A program made the position numbers and the translations under genes. The notes under the pieces were generated by a model. That model was given only the letters and a program-made list of their open reading frames with translations. It ran no database searches and was not told the DNA's origin. Shown here one piece after another: positions 6,186-13,919 of a stretch of 16,539 nucleotides of DNA. The DNA comes from Micrococcales bacterium UBA7472 (GTDB lineage Bacteria; Actinomycetota; Actinomycetes; Actinomycetales; Microbacteriaceae): assembly GCA_002478545.1 (NCBI GenBank), contig DLOY01000016.1, forward strand, positions 1 to 16,539, given 5' to 3'. Position 1 is the stretch's first letter, and each line of letters starts with the position of its first letter.

Positions 6186-9100
6186 TTGTCATTTCTCGCC
6201 AAGCTTTCTCTAAAGAATCGTGCAGTGGTTGGTCTAATCACTTTGATCGCGGTTGCCTTCGGATACCTCGCTGTAGGTAGCCTCAAACAAGAGCTGATTC
6301 CAAGCGTTGAGGTCCCCTCTGCGGCTGTAGTCACAAGCTATCCAGGTGCCTCTCCTGAGGTCGTGGATGAGCAAGTCTCTCAATTGCTGGAGAGCGCAAT
6401 TACCGGACTCGATGATCTTGAGACCACTACCGCAACCAGCACTACAGGACTTTCGGTCATCCGAGTCTCATTCGCGTTTGGCACCACCACAGAACAAGCG
6501 AACGAACGCCTCACCTCGGCAATCAATGCGGTAAAGGGCACGCTCCCAGCTGATGTTGAACCTCAGGTGATCTCAGGAAGTTTTGACTCGGTGCCGATCA
6601 TCGTTTTGGCAGTGGCTGATTTGGGCGGCGATAACGAGCGAATCGGTGAGGCGCTTGCCAAGAATGCGCCGACTATTTTTAGTCAAATTGACGGGGTCCG
6701 CGACGTCGCCGTTTCGGGAGCGATTGAAAAGCGCATCTACCTTGACCTCAACCAGTCAAGACTTGCCCAGTTTGGCCTGACACCACGCGATATCACGACC
6801 GCACTAAATGCGAACGGATTGGTTCTGCCCGTTGGATCCCTAAGCGATGACAAGGGCTCAATCGCTATTCAGATTGGTAGTGCTGTAGACAGCATCGTCA
6901 AGCTGGAAAGCTTGCCGCTAATTAGCCAAAACCCCGCGGCAGGACTAGTGACCATCGGTGATGTTGCCAATGTTCGTCTCGATGATGCTCCTGTCACCTC
7001 AATCTCCAGAACCAATGGCAAAGAGTCATTGGCTGTTGCAATCACCAAGACTCAGGATGGCAACACGGTTGCAGTCTCTCAGGGTGTAGAGAAGCTGATC
7101 CCTGAGCTAGAAGATGCCCTTGGTGGAAACGTGCAGATCGTCAGCACCTTCGACCAGGCACCGTTTATTCAAAAGTCAATCAAGGACCTCACTACCGAGG
7201 GTCTGCTCGGCTTGGGCTTTGCGGTCTTGATCATCCTCGTTTTCTTGCTGAGCGTGAAGTCGACCCTGGTAACCGCCATCTCGATTCCAACCTCGGTACT
7301 ACTGACCTTCATCGGCTTGCAGCTTGCAGACTTCTCGCTCAACATTTTGACCCTAGGTGCGCTAACCATCGCCATCGGTCGAGTGGTTGATGACTCAATC
7401 GTTGTGATCGAGAACATCAATCGCCACCTGAGCTATGGACAGCAGCGAAAGAAGGCAGTGCTCTCTGCTGTTCGTGAGGTTGCTGGAGCAATCACTGCAT
7501 CCACTATTACCTCTGTTGCGGTCTTCCTACCAATTGCGCTGGTTGATGGCTTGGTTGGCGAACTATTCCGGCCATTTGCCTTCACGGTTGCGTTTGCGCT
7601 ACTGGCATCGCTGTTGGTCTCGTTGACCATCGTTCCAGTGCTTGCCTACTGGTTCCTTCGCATGCCAAAGCGCTTGATTCAAGCCCAGCAGGCTAATCCA
7701 AAGAACTTTGAAAAGAAGCAGCGCAAGCTTGAGGAAGAGCGTGAGCTGAAGTCATGGCTGCAGCGCGGTTATGTTCCCCTAATCAAAACCACGACGCGCC
7801 ACCCTTGGATCACACTGACCGCCGCGCTGTTGGTTTTGGGATACACCTTCTCGCTAGTGCCCCTTTTGAAGACCAACTTCATCGACGGCGCTGGCTCTAA
7901 CCAGTTCATCGCAAGACTTGAGATGCCGGCAAGTGCAACCTTCGAAGAGCAGGAAGACGCGGCCGTAGAGCTCGAAGCAGACATCCTGGACATTGAAGGC
8001 GTCGACGTGGTGCAGACCACGGTTGGTTCAGCGGTTGATGGCCGCGTTGCCTTTGGTGCAGCGGCCGATGGCATTCGCTTCACAGTTATCGCCGACGAAG
8101 AGGCCGATACCGAATTGATTAAGGCCGAGGTGCTCGGACTATCAGTACCTACCGACTCGCAAATCACAGTCTCATCCGGAGGTGGCTTCGGTTCAAGCGA
8201 AACCATTGACATCAAGGTTTTGGCTACTGACGCTGAGGATCTACAGGAGGCGGTTGACGCCATTGCGGAAACGATGGCTGGTATTGATAACGTGAGCGCA
8301 GTTACGACCACTCTGGAAGCCGATGAGCGCGTTCTAGAGGTAACTGTCAACCGCTCCAAGGCAGCTCGCTACCTGCTCACGGAAACTCAGGTTTCCGGCA
8401 TAGTGGCGGCCCAGCTGCGCCCAAGCGCCTTGGGCACTCTGACCATCGATGGTCAAGAGGCGGATATCTACATCGAGGGCCAAAATGCCCCTGAATCTAT
8501 TGATGAGATCAAGGCGCTCTCAATTCCAACCTTCCAGGGAGTCGTGCGCTTAGATGCGATTGCCTCTGTAACAGAGGTACTAAAGCCAACCTCGATCACC
8601 TCTGAGCGCGGCAACCGCACTGCTGTTGTTTCGCTGACCCCAGAGGGTGACGATCTGGGAGCAATCTCTCAGGCAATCGATACCAAGCTAGCCGAGGTAG
8701 AGCTTCCTTCAGGTGCTGAGGCAAGTGTTGGCGGAGCCGCTGCAGACCAGGCAGAGTCGTTCTCTCAGCTAGGGCTTGCGATGTTGGCCGCAATTGCGAT
8801 CGTCTACATCGTGATGGTTGCAACATTTGGATCACTAATTCAGCCCCTGATCCTGTTGATCTCGATTCCATTTGCAGCTACCGGTGCTCTTGGCCTGCTA
8901 CTCATCACCGACACTGCACTTGGAGTTCCGGCCCTGATCGGTATGTTGATGCTGATTGGAATTGTGGTCACGAACGCCATCGTTTTGATTGACCTGGTCA
9001 ACCAATACCGCAAGAGCGGCAAGAGTGTTGAGGATGCACTTATTACCGGAGCCAGACAGCGTCTGCGCCCGATTTTGATGACCGCATTGGCGACTATCTT

Positions 9101-9821
9101 CGCTCTGTTCCCAATGGCACTTGGTCTCACCGGAGAGTCTGGCTTTATCTCAAAGCCACTGGCAATCGTCGTTATCGGCGGTTTGTTCTCCTCAACGCTA
9201 TTGACCTTGGTTTTGGTGCCAGTGCTCTACTGGCTCGTCGAGGGCCGCAAGGAGCGCAAGGCACTTCGTGTTGCTCGCAAGGCGGCGCGCGCTGAGAAGA
9301 AGGCGGAAAAGAAGCTCGAAAAGTCCTCGCCAAAGACTGAGCCAGTGACGATCGTTTCGACTCCGGCAGCCACCGTGGCTGCGGATGAGACACCATCGGT
9401 TTCAGCCGCTAGGGCACAAGAACCAATGGCTGAGCAGATCATCGAGCCGAATAGTGAGACGGAAGAGTCGATCAAACCTGAGGTGGTTGACTGGGAGGCG
9501 GAGATTGCCAAGGAGTTAGTGGCCGAGGAATTTACTCCAGTCCCAGAAACTTCCGCCCCTACCCTGGCATGGTCCATCGATGAGCAGAACATCGAACTGG
9601 ACTCCGAAGCCACCATGCAGTGGAGTGAGCAGAAAACTGACACAGCTCCAATCGCAGCCGTTCAAGAGCCGGAGCTTCCTGACTTTGTTGCCCAGTCCCA
9701 GGCTGAATCAACTCCAGCAGCACCTTCCAAAAAGGAGCTACGAGAGGCGAAGAAGCGTGAAAAGGCAGAGCTGAAGGCGCAGAAGAAGGCCGCCAAGCTA
9801 TCCAGACACTCGGACGACTAA
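6186..9821 (+). CDS. RND-family efflux permease with long charged C-terminal tail
   Basis: This is a proton-driven inner-membrane transporter of the RND superfamily (HAE1/AcrB-like). The start is TTG at 6186 with GGGG (6177-6180) at 5-base spacing. It is preferred because MSFLAKLSLKNRAVVGLI is the expected N-terminus, running straight into the first membrane helix. The 1211 residues show TM1 (about 13-32), a first extracytoplasmic domain, a TM2-6 cluster (about 336-492), TM7 (about 540-560), a second extracytoplasmic domain, and TM8-12 (about 862-1016). The proton-relay pair is present in VVDDS (Asp402-Asp403), followed by IVVIEN. Residues from about 1019 form a 190-residue tail arranged basic (1021-1048), acidic/Pro-Ala rich (1050-1180), basic (1181-1206). 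No membrane-fusion or outer-membrane partner gene is nearby, as expected for a monoderm. The substrate is unknown; drugs, lipids and lipopeptides are transported by relatives. Confidence 0.92.
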   Translation: MSFLAKLSLKNRAVVGLITLIAVAFGYLAVGSLKQELIPSVEVPSAAVVTSYPGASPEVVDEQVSQLLESAITGLDDLETTTATSTTGLSVIRVSFAFGTTTEQANERLTSAINAVKGTLPADVEPQVISGSFDSVPIIVLAVADLGGDNERIGEALAKNAPTIFSQIDGVRDVAVSGAIEKRIYLDLNQSRLAQFGLTPRDITTALNANGLVLPVGSLSDDKGSIAIQIGSAVDSIVKLESLPLISQNPAAGLVTIGDVANVRLDDAPVTSISRTNGKESLAVAITKTQDGNTVAVSQGVEKLIPELEDALGGNVQIVSTFDQAPFIQKSIKDLTTEGLLGLGFAVLIILVFLLSVKSTLVTAISIPTSVLLTFIGLQLADFSLNILTLGALTIAIGRVVDDSIVVIENINRHLSYGQQRKKAVLSAVREVAGAITASTITSVAVFLPIALVDGLVGELFRPFAFTVAFALLASLLVSLTIVPVLAYWFLRMPKRLIQAQQANPKNFEKKQRKLEEERELKSWLQRGYVPLIKTTTRHPWITLTAALLVLGYTFSLVPLLKTNFIDGAGSNQFIARLEMPASATFEEQEDAAVELEADILDIEGVDVVQTTVGSAVDGRVAFGAAADGIRFTVIADEEADTELIKAEVLGLSVPTDSQITVSSGGGFGSSETIDIKVLATDAEDLQEAVDAIAETMAGIDNVSAVTTTLEADERVLEVTVNRSKAARYLLTETQVSGIVAAQLRPSALGTLTIDGQEADIYIEGQNAPESIDEIKALSIPTFQGVVRLDAIASVTEVLKPTSITSERGNRTAVVSLTPEGDDLGAISQAIDTKLAEVELPSGAEASVGGAAADQAESFSQLGLAMLAAIAIVYIVMVATFGSLIQPLILLISIPFAATGALGLLLITDTALGVPALIGMLMLIGIVVTNAIVLIDLVNQYRKSGKSVEDALITGARQRLRPILMTALATIFALFPMALGLTGESGFISKPLAIVVIGGLFSSTLLTLVLVPVLYWLVEGRKERKALRVARKAARAEKKAEKKLEKSSPKTEPVTIVSTPAATVAADETPSVSAARAQEPMAEQIIEPNSETEESIKPEVVDWEAEIAKELVAEEFTPVPETSAPTLAWSIDEQNIELDSEATMQWSEQKTDTAPIAAVQEPELPDFVAQSQAESTPAAPSKKELREAKKREKAELKAQKKAAKLSRHSDD

Positions 9822-9823
9822 TC

Positions 9824-10426
9824 ATGGCCGACTACATCGTTTGGGTGGATTGCGAAATGACCGGGCTTGACCTAGATCGCGATGAGATCTGTGAAATTGC
9901 GGTCGTAGTCACTGACGGGGAGCTAAACGAACTAGATCTTGGTCTACAGGTAGTGATCAGGCCAAGCGATAGCGCGCTCGAGAACATGGGTGAATTCGTA
10001 ACCAAAATGCACACCGACTCAGGTCTCATCACTGAGATACCAAATGGCGTGAGTTTGCAGAGTGCTCAAGAGCAGGTTTTGCAATACATCCAGCGCTGGG
10101 TCACTCAGGAGCGCACCGCTCCCCTGGCTGGTAACAGCATCGGGACCGACCGAATGTTCCTAAACAAATACATGCCTGGGCTTGATAAGTTCTTGCACTA
10201 CCGAAACATCGACGTTAGCTCTCTCAAGGAGCTGACCCGACGTTGGTACCCCAGGGTCTATTTCCAACTTCCAAAAAAGACCGGCAATCACCGCGCCCTG
10301 GCAGACATTCGAGAGTCAATTCAGGAGCTTCGCTATTACCGTAAGACGGTGCTGGTCGAGGCGCCGGGACCAGATTCTGAGGCGGCAAAGGTTGCGGCTG
10401 CATCACTAAGCGCTGATAGAATCTAA
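9824..10426 (+). CDS. orn: Oligoribonuclease (3'-5' exoribonuclease, DEDDh family)
   Basis: Orn degrades 2-5 nt RNA fragments to mononucleotides, the last step of mRNA decay, and clears pGpG from c-di-GMP turnover where that pathway exists. The 200-residue length is close to the family norm (about 180-210). The DEDDh catalytic set is complete: Asp9 and Glu11 in VDCEMTGLD, Asp109 in GTDRMF, and His156 plus Asp161 in HRALAD. The ATG lies 2 bp after the permease stop with no strong Shine-Dalgarno sequence, so translation may be coupled to the permease. A variable, Ala-rich stretch follows from about residue 179. tRNA-His begins 20 bp downstream. Confidence 0.97.
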   Translation: MADYIVWVDCEMTGLDLDRDEICEIAVVVTDGELNELDLGLQVVIRPSDSALENMGEFVTKMHTDSGLITEIPNGVSLQSAQEQVLQYIQRWVTQERTAPLAGNSIGTDRMFLNKYMPGLDKFLHYRNIDVSSLKELTRRWYPRVYFQLPKKTGNHRALADIRESIQELRYYRKTVLVEAPGPDSEAAKVAAASLSADRI

Positions 10427-10445
10427 CGGCTTCGCAAGAGGCGAT

Positions 10446-10522
10446 GGTGGGTATAGCTCAGCTGGTAGAGCACCTGGTTGTGGTCCAGGGGGCCGCGGGT
10501 TCAAGTCCCGTTACTCACCCCA
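10446..10522 (+). tRNA. tRNA-His (anticodon GTG), CCA encoded
   Basis: The acceptor stem GTGGGTA/TACTCAC (one G-U pair) is preceded by an encoded G at 10446, which can serve as the G(-1) identity element facing the discriminator C at 10519. The anticodon stem is CCTGG/CCAGG with loop TTGTGGT, GTG at 10480-10482. The T arm is CGGG-TTCAAGT-CCCG. The CCA end is encoded at 10520-10522, unlike the tRNA-Arg in this window. It is probably co-transcribed with orn, as only 20 bp separate them. Confidence 0.97.
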
Positions 10523-10527
10523 AATGA

Positions 10528-10557
10528 AAAACCCCAAGTCCAAGGACTTGGGGTTTT
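10528..10557. terminator. Strong bidirectional intrinsic terminator
   Basis: AAAACCCCAAGTCC and GGACTTGGGGTTTT form a perfect 14-bp stem around a 2-base AA. The A-tract on one side and T-tract on the other make it a terminator in both directions. It ends the permease-orn-tRNA-His transcript, and from the other side the gatB transcript, whose stop codon is 12 bp away. Confidence 0.92.
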
Positions 10558-10569
10558 CACTTTATGGCT

Positions 10570-12072
10570 CTAAGAGTTGGCTCGCTCGAGGATTAGCTCT
10601 CGGACGCGAGCTGCATCAGCTTGACCCTTCATAGCCTGCATAACAGCTCCGATTACAGCTCCAGCAGCTTGCACCTTACCCTCACGGATCTTCTCAAGCA
10701 CGTCAGGTTGCTTCGCTAGGGCTTCGTCAATCGCTGCAATTAGGGCACCTTCATCGGTTACCACTTTGAGGCCACGCTTTTCGATGACATCACTCGGTTC
10801 ACCCTCGCCAGCTAGCACGCCAGCTACCACCTCGCGCGCCATGCGGTCAGTGAGCTCACCAGAGTCGATTAGCTTTTGAATCTGGGCCACCTGCTCTGGA
10901 GTGATGGCAAGTGAGTCGATGTCGACTTCCTGAGAGTTAGCTAACCGAGCTAGCTCGCCAGTCCACCACTTTCTGGCTGCCTGTGGGGTGGCTCCGGCTG
11001 CAACAGTTGCCTCAACCTGGTCCAGCAGGTCGGAATTTACAACATCCCTGAATTCGAGGTCACTGAAACCCCAAGCGGCCTGCAGACGCTTGCGTCTGAG
11101 GGCTGGGTTTTCTGGAAGCGAGGCGCGAATTGATTCAATCCAAGCTTCCTCAGGCTGAACTGGAACCAGATCTGGCTCTGGGAAGTAGCGGTAGTCGTCA
11201 GCATCTGACTTAGGTCTTCCAGCTGAGGTGTAGCCACGATCCTCGTGCCAGTGCCTGGTCTCCTGAGTGATGGTGCCACCCTGAGAGAGGATGTAGGCCT
11301 GTCGCTGAATTTCATAGCGAACCGCGTTCTCGATCGAACGCAGCGAGTTGACGTTCTTGGTCTCAGTTCTGGTTCCAAGCTTCTGCTGACCCTTCGGGCG
11401 CAGCGAAACGTTCGCATCGCAACGCACGTTACCGCGCTCCATCTTGGCGTCCGAGACATCCATGGTCTTTACGATGTCGCGAATTGCGTGAACATAGGCA
11501 GCGGCAAGTTCAGGAGCCTTATCCCCCGCGCCAAAGATCGGCTTGGTCACGATTTCTACCAATGGCACACCAGCGCGGTTGTAGTCAACAAGCGAATATT
11601 CCGCTCCCTGAATACGACCAGTAGAACCTCCAACGTGAGTCAGCTTGCCAGCGTCCTCTTCCATGTGAGCACGTTCAATCAAGACCTTGAAACTTTCACC
11701 TGTTTCAAGCTCGATGTTGATCTCGCCGTCATAGGCAATTGGCTCGTCATACTGCGATGTTTGGAAGTTCTTTGATAGGTCTGGGTAGAAGTAGTTCTTT
11801 CTGGCAAACCGACCGGTTGGCGCAATCTTGCAACCAAGTGCCAAACCGATGGCAATTGAGGATTCAACCGCCTTTTTATTGACAGCTGGCAACGAACCCG
11901 GGAGCCCTAAACACACCGGACAAACGTTTGTGTTTGGTTCAGAACCGAAAACGTTCGCGCAGCCACAGAACATCTTGGTCTTGGTGTTCAGCTCAACGTG
12001 AACCTCTAGACCGATAACGACTTCAAACTGCTCAAGCGCAGCCTCGTAGGAAAGCAGATTGTCTTTAGCCAT
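10570..12072 (-). CDS. gatB: Asp-tRNA(Asn)/Glu-tRNA(Gln) amidotransferase subunit B
   Basis: GatB binds the mischarged tRNA and activates Glu or Asp on it with ATP; ammonia from GatA then converts it to Gln or Asn. The start chosen is ATG at 12070-12072, giving MAKDNLLSYE and 500 residues. It overlaps the gatA stop by one base (TAATG), and GGAGG lies 7 bases upstream. The open frame reaches back to 12120, but the added residues overlap gatA. Motifs: VIGLEVHVEL (19-28), zinc ligands FCGC (35-38) and CPVC (51-54), YFYPDLSKNFQTSQ (94-107) and HMEEDAGK (136-143). The C-terminal 150 or so residues are the helical YqeY-like tRNA-binding region. The stop is followed by the shared terminator at 10528-10557. 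Confidence 0.98.
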   Translation of the reverse strand: MAKDNLLSYEAALEQFEVVIGLEVHVELNTKTKMFCGCANVFGSEPNTNVCPVCLGLPGSLPAVNKKAVESSIAIGLALGCKIAPTGRFARKNYFYPDLSKNFQTSQYDEPIAYDGEINIELETGESFKVLIERAHMEEDAGKLTHVGGSTGRIQGAEYSLVDYNRAGVPLVEIVTKPIFGAGDKAPELAAAYVHAIRDIVKTMDVSDAKMERGNVRCDANVSLRPKGQQKLGTRTETKNVNSLRSIENAVRYEIQRQAYILSQGGTITQETRHWHEDRGYTSAGRPKSDADDYRYFPEPDLVPVQPEEAWIESIRASLPENPALRRKRLQAAWGFSDLEFRDVVNSDLLDQVEATVAAGATPQAARKWWTGELARLANSQEVDIDSLAITPEQVAQIQKLIDSGELTDRMAREVVAGVLAGEGEPSDVIEKRGLKVVTDEGALIAAIDEALAKQPDVLEKIREGKVQAAGAVIGAVMQAMKGQADAARVRELILERANS

Positions 12073-13574
12073 TAGTTTGCCTCCAACTTTGGTGCCTTGT
12101 TCAACAGTGGCTCGCCCCACTGCGCGAGATAGAGCCTCTCGATGATGGCTCCGACTCGGTACATCAGAGCATCCTGCATTTGAGGAGCGAGGATCTGAAC
12201 TCCAGATGGCAGCCCATCCTCGCGAGCGAGACCGTTGGGCACAGACATGCCCGGGATTCCAGCCAAGTTGGCAGGAATGGTGGCGATGTCGTTTAGATAC
12301 ATCGCGAGTGGGTCATTAACCTTCTCGCCAATCTTGAACGCAGTGGTAGGAGCGGTTGGTGTTAGCAGCACATCAACCTGCTCGAAGGCCTTATTCAGAT
12401 CCTGTTGGATCAAAGTTCTAACCTTCTGGGCCGAACCGTAGTAGGCATCGTAGTAACCGGATGAGAGTGCGTAGGTGCCAAGGATGATTCGGCGCTTTAC
12501 CTCAGGTCCAAAACCGGCCTCACGAGTCGCGGCCATCACGCGCTCGATGGTTGGATTTCCATCCGGAGTTACACGAAGGCCGAATCTCACCGAGTCAAAC
12601 TTTGCGAGGTTTGATGATGCCTCTGCAGGCAAAATCAGGTAGTAGGCAGCAACGGCATACTCAAAGCTTGGGCAGTCAACTTCAACTACCTCGACACCTT
12701 CGGCCACTAGCTTCGCAATGGTGTCATCAAAAAGCTCCTTAACACCGGGCTGGAACCCATCGGAGGAAAGCTGCTTCACAACACCAACACGCAGACCCTT
12801 TGGATCTGCCTGGCGCACAGCCTGCGCCATCGAACCGAGCGAGTTCGGTAGTGAGGTGGAGTCCATTGGGTCGTGACCCGCGATGACATCTTGCAACAGT
12901 GCAGTGTCCAGAACATTGTTGGCGACTGGACCAATCTGGTCTAGTGAGGATGCCAACGCAATCAGGCCATAGCGGGAAACTGCACCATAGGTTGGCTTTG
13001 CCCCGACTGAACCGGTAACTGCAGCCGGGAAACGGATCGAGCCACCTGTGTCAGAACCGATTGCAACAGGAGCGAGATGTGCGGAAACGGCGGAAGAGGA
13101 GCCACCACCCGAGCCACCTGGAATTCGATCGAGATCCCATGGGTTCTTTGATGGTCCAAAGGCCGAGTATTCGGTCGAAGAACCCATCGCAAACTCATCC
13201 AAGTTGGTCTTACCCAAAATTGGCATCGCACCGGCGCGAAGCTTAGAAACCACGGTTGCGTCGTACTGCGGCACCCAGCCCTCGAGAATCTTGGATCCCG
13301 AAGTGGTTGGAGCGTCGGTGGTGGTCAAGTTGTCCTTGACAGCAATCGGAACACCGTGGAGCACGGAAACGGCTTCACCACCAGCAAGCTGCTCGTCAGC
13401 TCGCTTCGCGGCTGCAATCGCAAGTTCGCGATTTAGGTGCAGATAGGAGTTGGTAACTGGGTTTAGCTTCTCCGAACGATCAAAGAAGGCTGTGGTGACC
13501 TCAACAGAGGAAACCTGCTTGCTAGCGATCAGTTCGGCCAGCTCAGCTGCTGGGCGATAAACAAGATCAGACAC
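12072..13574 (-). CDS. gatA: Asp-tRNA(Asn)/Glu-tRNA(Gln) amidotransferase subunit A (glutaminase)
   Basis: GatA is an amidase-signature glutaminase that releases ammonia from Gln and channels it to GatB. The 500 residues match family length. The Ser-cisSer-Lys triad is visible as Lys80 (VAVKDN), Ser155 in the GGSGGGSSSA loop (153-162) and nucleophile Ser179 in GSDTGGSIR. The start codon is GTG at 13572-13574, giving MSDLVYRPAAEL. It has GAGGAG just upstream, inside the 3' end of gatC, and a 2-base gap to the gatC stop. The stop TAA overlaps the gatB ATG by one base. The arrangement implies coupled translation and matched subunit supply. Confidence 0.98.
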   Translation of the reverse strand: MSDLVYRPAAELAELIASKQVSSVEVTTAFFDRSEKLNPVTNSYLHLNRELAIAAAKRADEQLAGGEAVSVLHGVPIAVKDNLTTTDAPTTSGSKILEGWVPQYDATVVSKLRAGAMPILGKTNLDEFAMGSSTEYSAFGPSKNPWDLDRIPGGSGGGSSSAVSAHLAPVAIGSDTGGSIRFPAAVTGSVGAKPTYGAVSRYGLIALASSLDQIGPVANNVLDTALLQDVIAGHDPMDSTSLPNSLGSMAQAVRQADPKGLRVGVVKQLSSDGFQPGVKELFDDTIAKLVAEGVEVVEVDCPSFEYAVAAYYLILPAEASSNLAKFDSVRFGLRVTPDGNPTIERVMAATREAGFGPEVKRRIILGTYALSSGYYDAYYGSAQKVRTLIQQDLNKAFEQVDVLLTPTAPTTAFKIGEKVNDPLAMYLNDIATIPANLAGIPGMSVPNGLAREDGLPSGVQILAPQMQDALMYRVGAIIERLYLAQWGEPLLNKAPKLEAN

Positions 13575-13576
13575 TT

Positions 13577-13873
13577 TTACTCCTCATCCAAAATTGCTGC
13601 GACTCGGAAACGACCCTCAGCGCTGTCTGGAGCGCTTGATAGGGCCTGAGCCTGGGTGAGGGAAGGTCTAAGCACATCCTCACGGAAGACATTTGCCATT
13701 GGGATTGGGTGCGAGGTAGCGACCACGTCTCCGGATACGGCTTGGTTCACCATGGCAACGGAGTCGACAATGACTCCGAGCTCTCCGGCTAGTCGCTCCA
13801 CCTCCTCATCGGTTACCAGGATTCTGGCTAGCGAGGCGAGGTGCCTTACGGTATCTGGGGTTATTTCAGACAT
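13577..13873 (-). CDS. gatC: Asp-tRNA(Asn)/Glu-tRNA(Gln) amidotransferase subunit C
   Basis: This 98-residue protein is the small GatCAB subunit, which wraps around the GatA-GatB interface and stabilises the complex. It starts MSEITPDTVRHLASLARI. The family pattern is clear: the N-terminal helix with HLASLARI, then a spacer and a C-terminal segment with VFREDVLRPSLT (about 62-73) and an SAPDSAEGRFRV end. The ATG at 13871-13873 has only a weak ribosome site. It lies 46 bp after the ligA stop and leads the gatC-gatA-gatB block. Confidence 0.96.
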   Translation of the reverse strand: MSEITPDTVRHLASLARILVTDEEVERLAGELGVIVDSVAMVNQAVSGDVVATSHPIPMANVFREDVLRPSLTQAQALSSAPDSAEGRFRVAAILDEE

Positions 13874-13900
13874 GCATCAGCTCAATTCGAAGTTGGCGAA

Positions 13901-13913
13901 TGTCTAAAGTCTA
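13901..13913 (-). promoter_or_regulatory. Candidate -10 elements ahead of gatC
   Basis: On the minus strand this stretch reads TAGACT-T-TAGACA, two overlapping-range TAnnnT-like hexamers in the 46-bp gap between ligA and gatC. The gap is the only place in the mnmA-gatB string with room for a promoter. No good -35 box is found at normal spacing, so this is tentative; gatCAB may simply continue the ligA transcript. Confidence 0.25.
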
Positions 13914-13919
13914 GTTTCT

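Noticed and set aside
7769..8359. 196-codon minus-strand open frame with very high Ser/Thr/Ala content
   Set aside because: It lies entirely inside the RND permease gene, which is certain from its motifs. The Ser-rich composition is what antisense reading of that gene gives, and no family pattern is visible.
9240..9821. A separate gene fused to the permease tail
   Set aside because: The tail is low-complexity and charge-patterned with no domain motif, and there is no internal start with a ribosome site, so it reads as an extension rather than a fused gene.
11245..11775. 176-codon plus-strand open frame
   Set aside because: It is antisense to the conserved body of gatB and has no family features.
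12073..12120. N-terminal extension of gatB to 12120
   Set aside because: It overlaps the gatA coding end; the internal ATG at 12072 has GGAGG at 7 bases and forms the standard TAATG junction.
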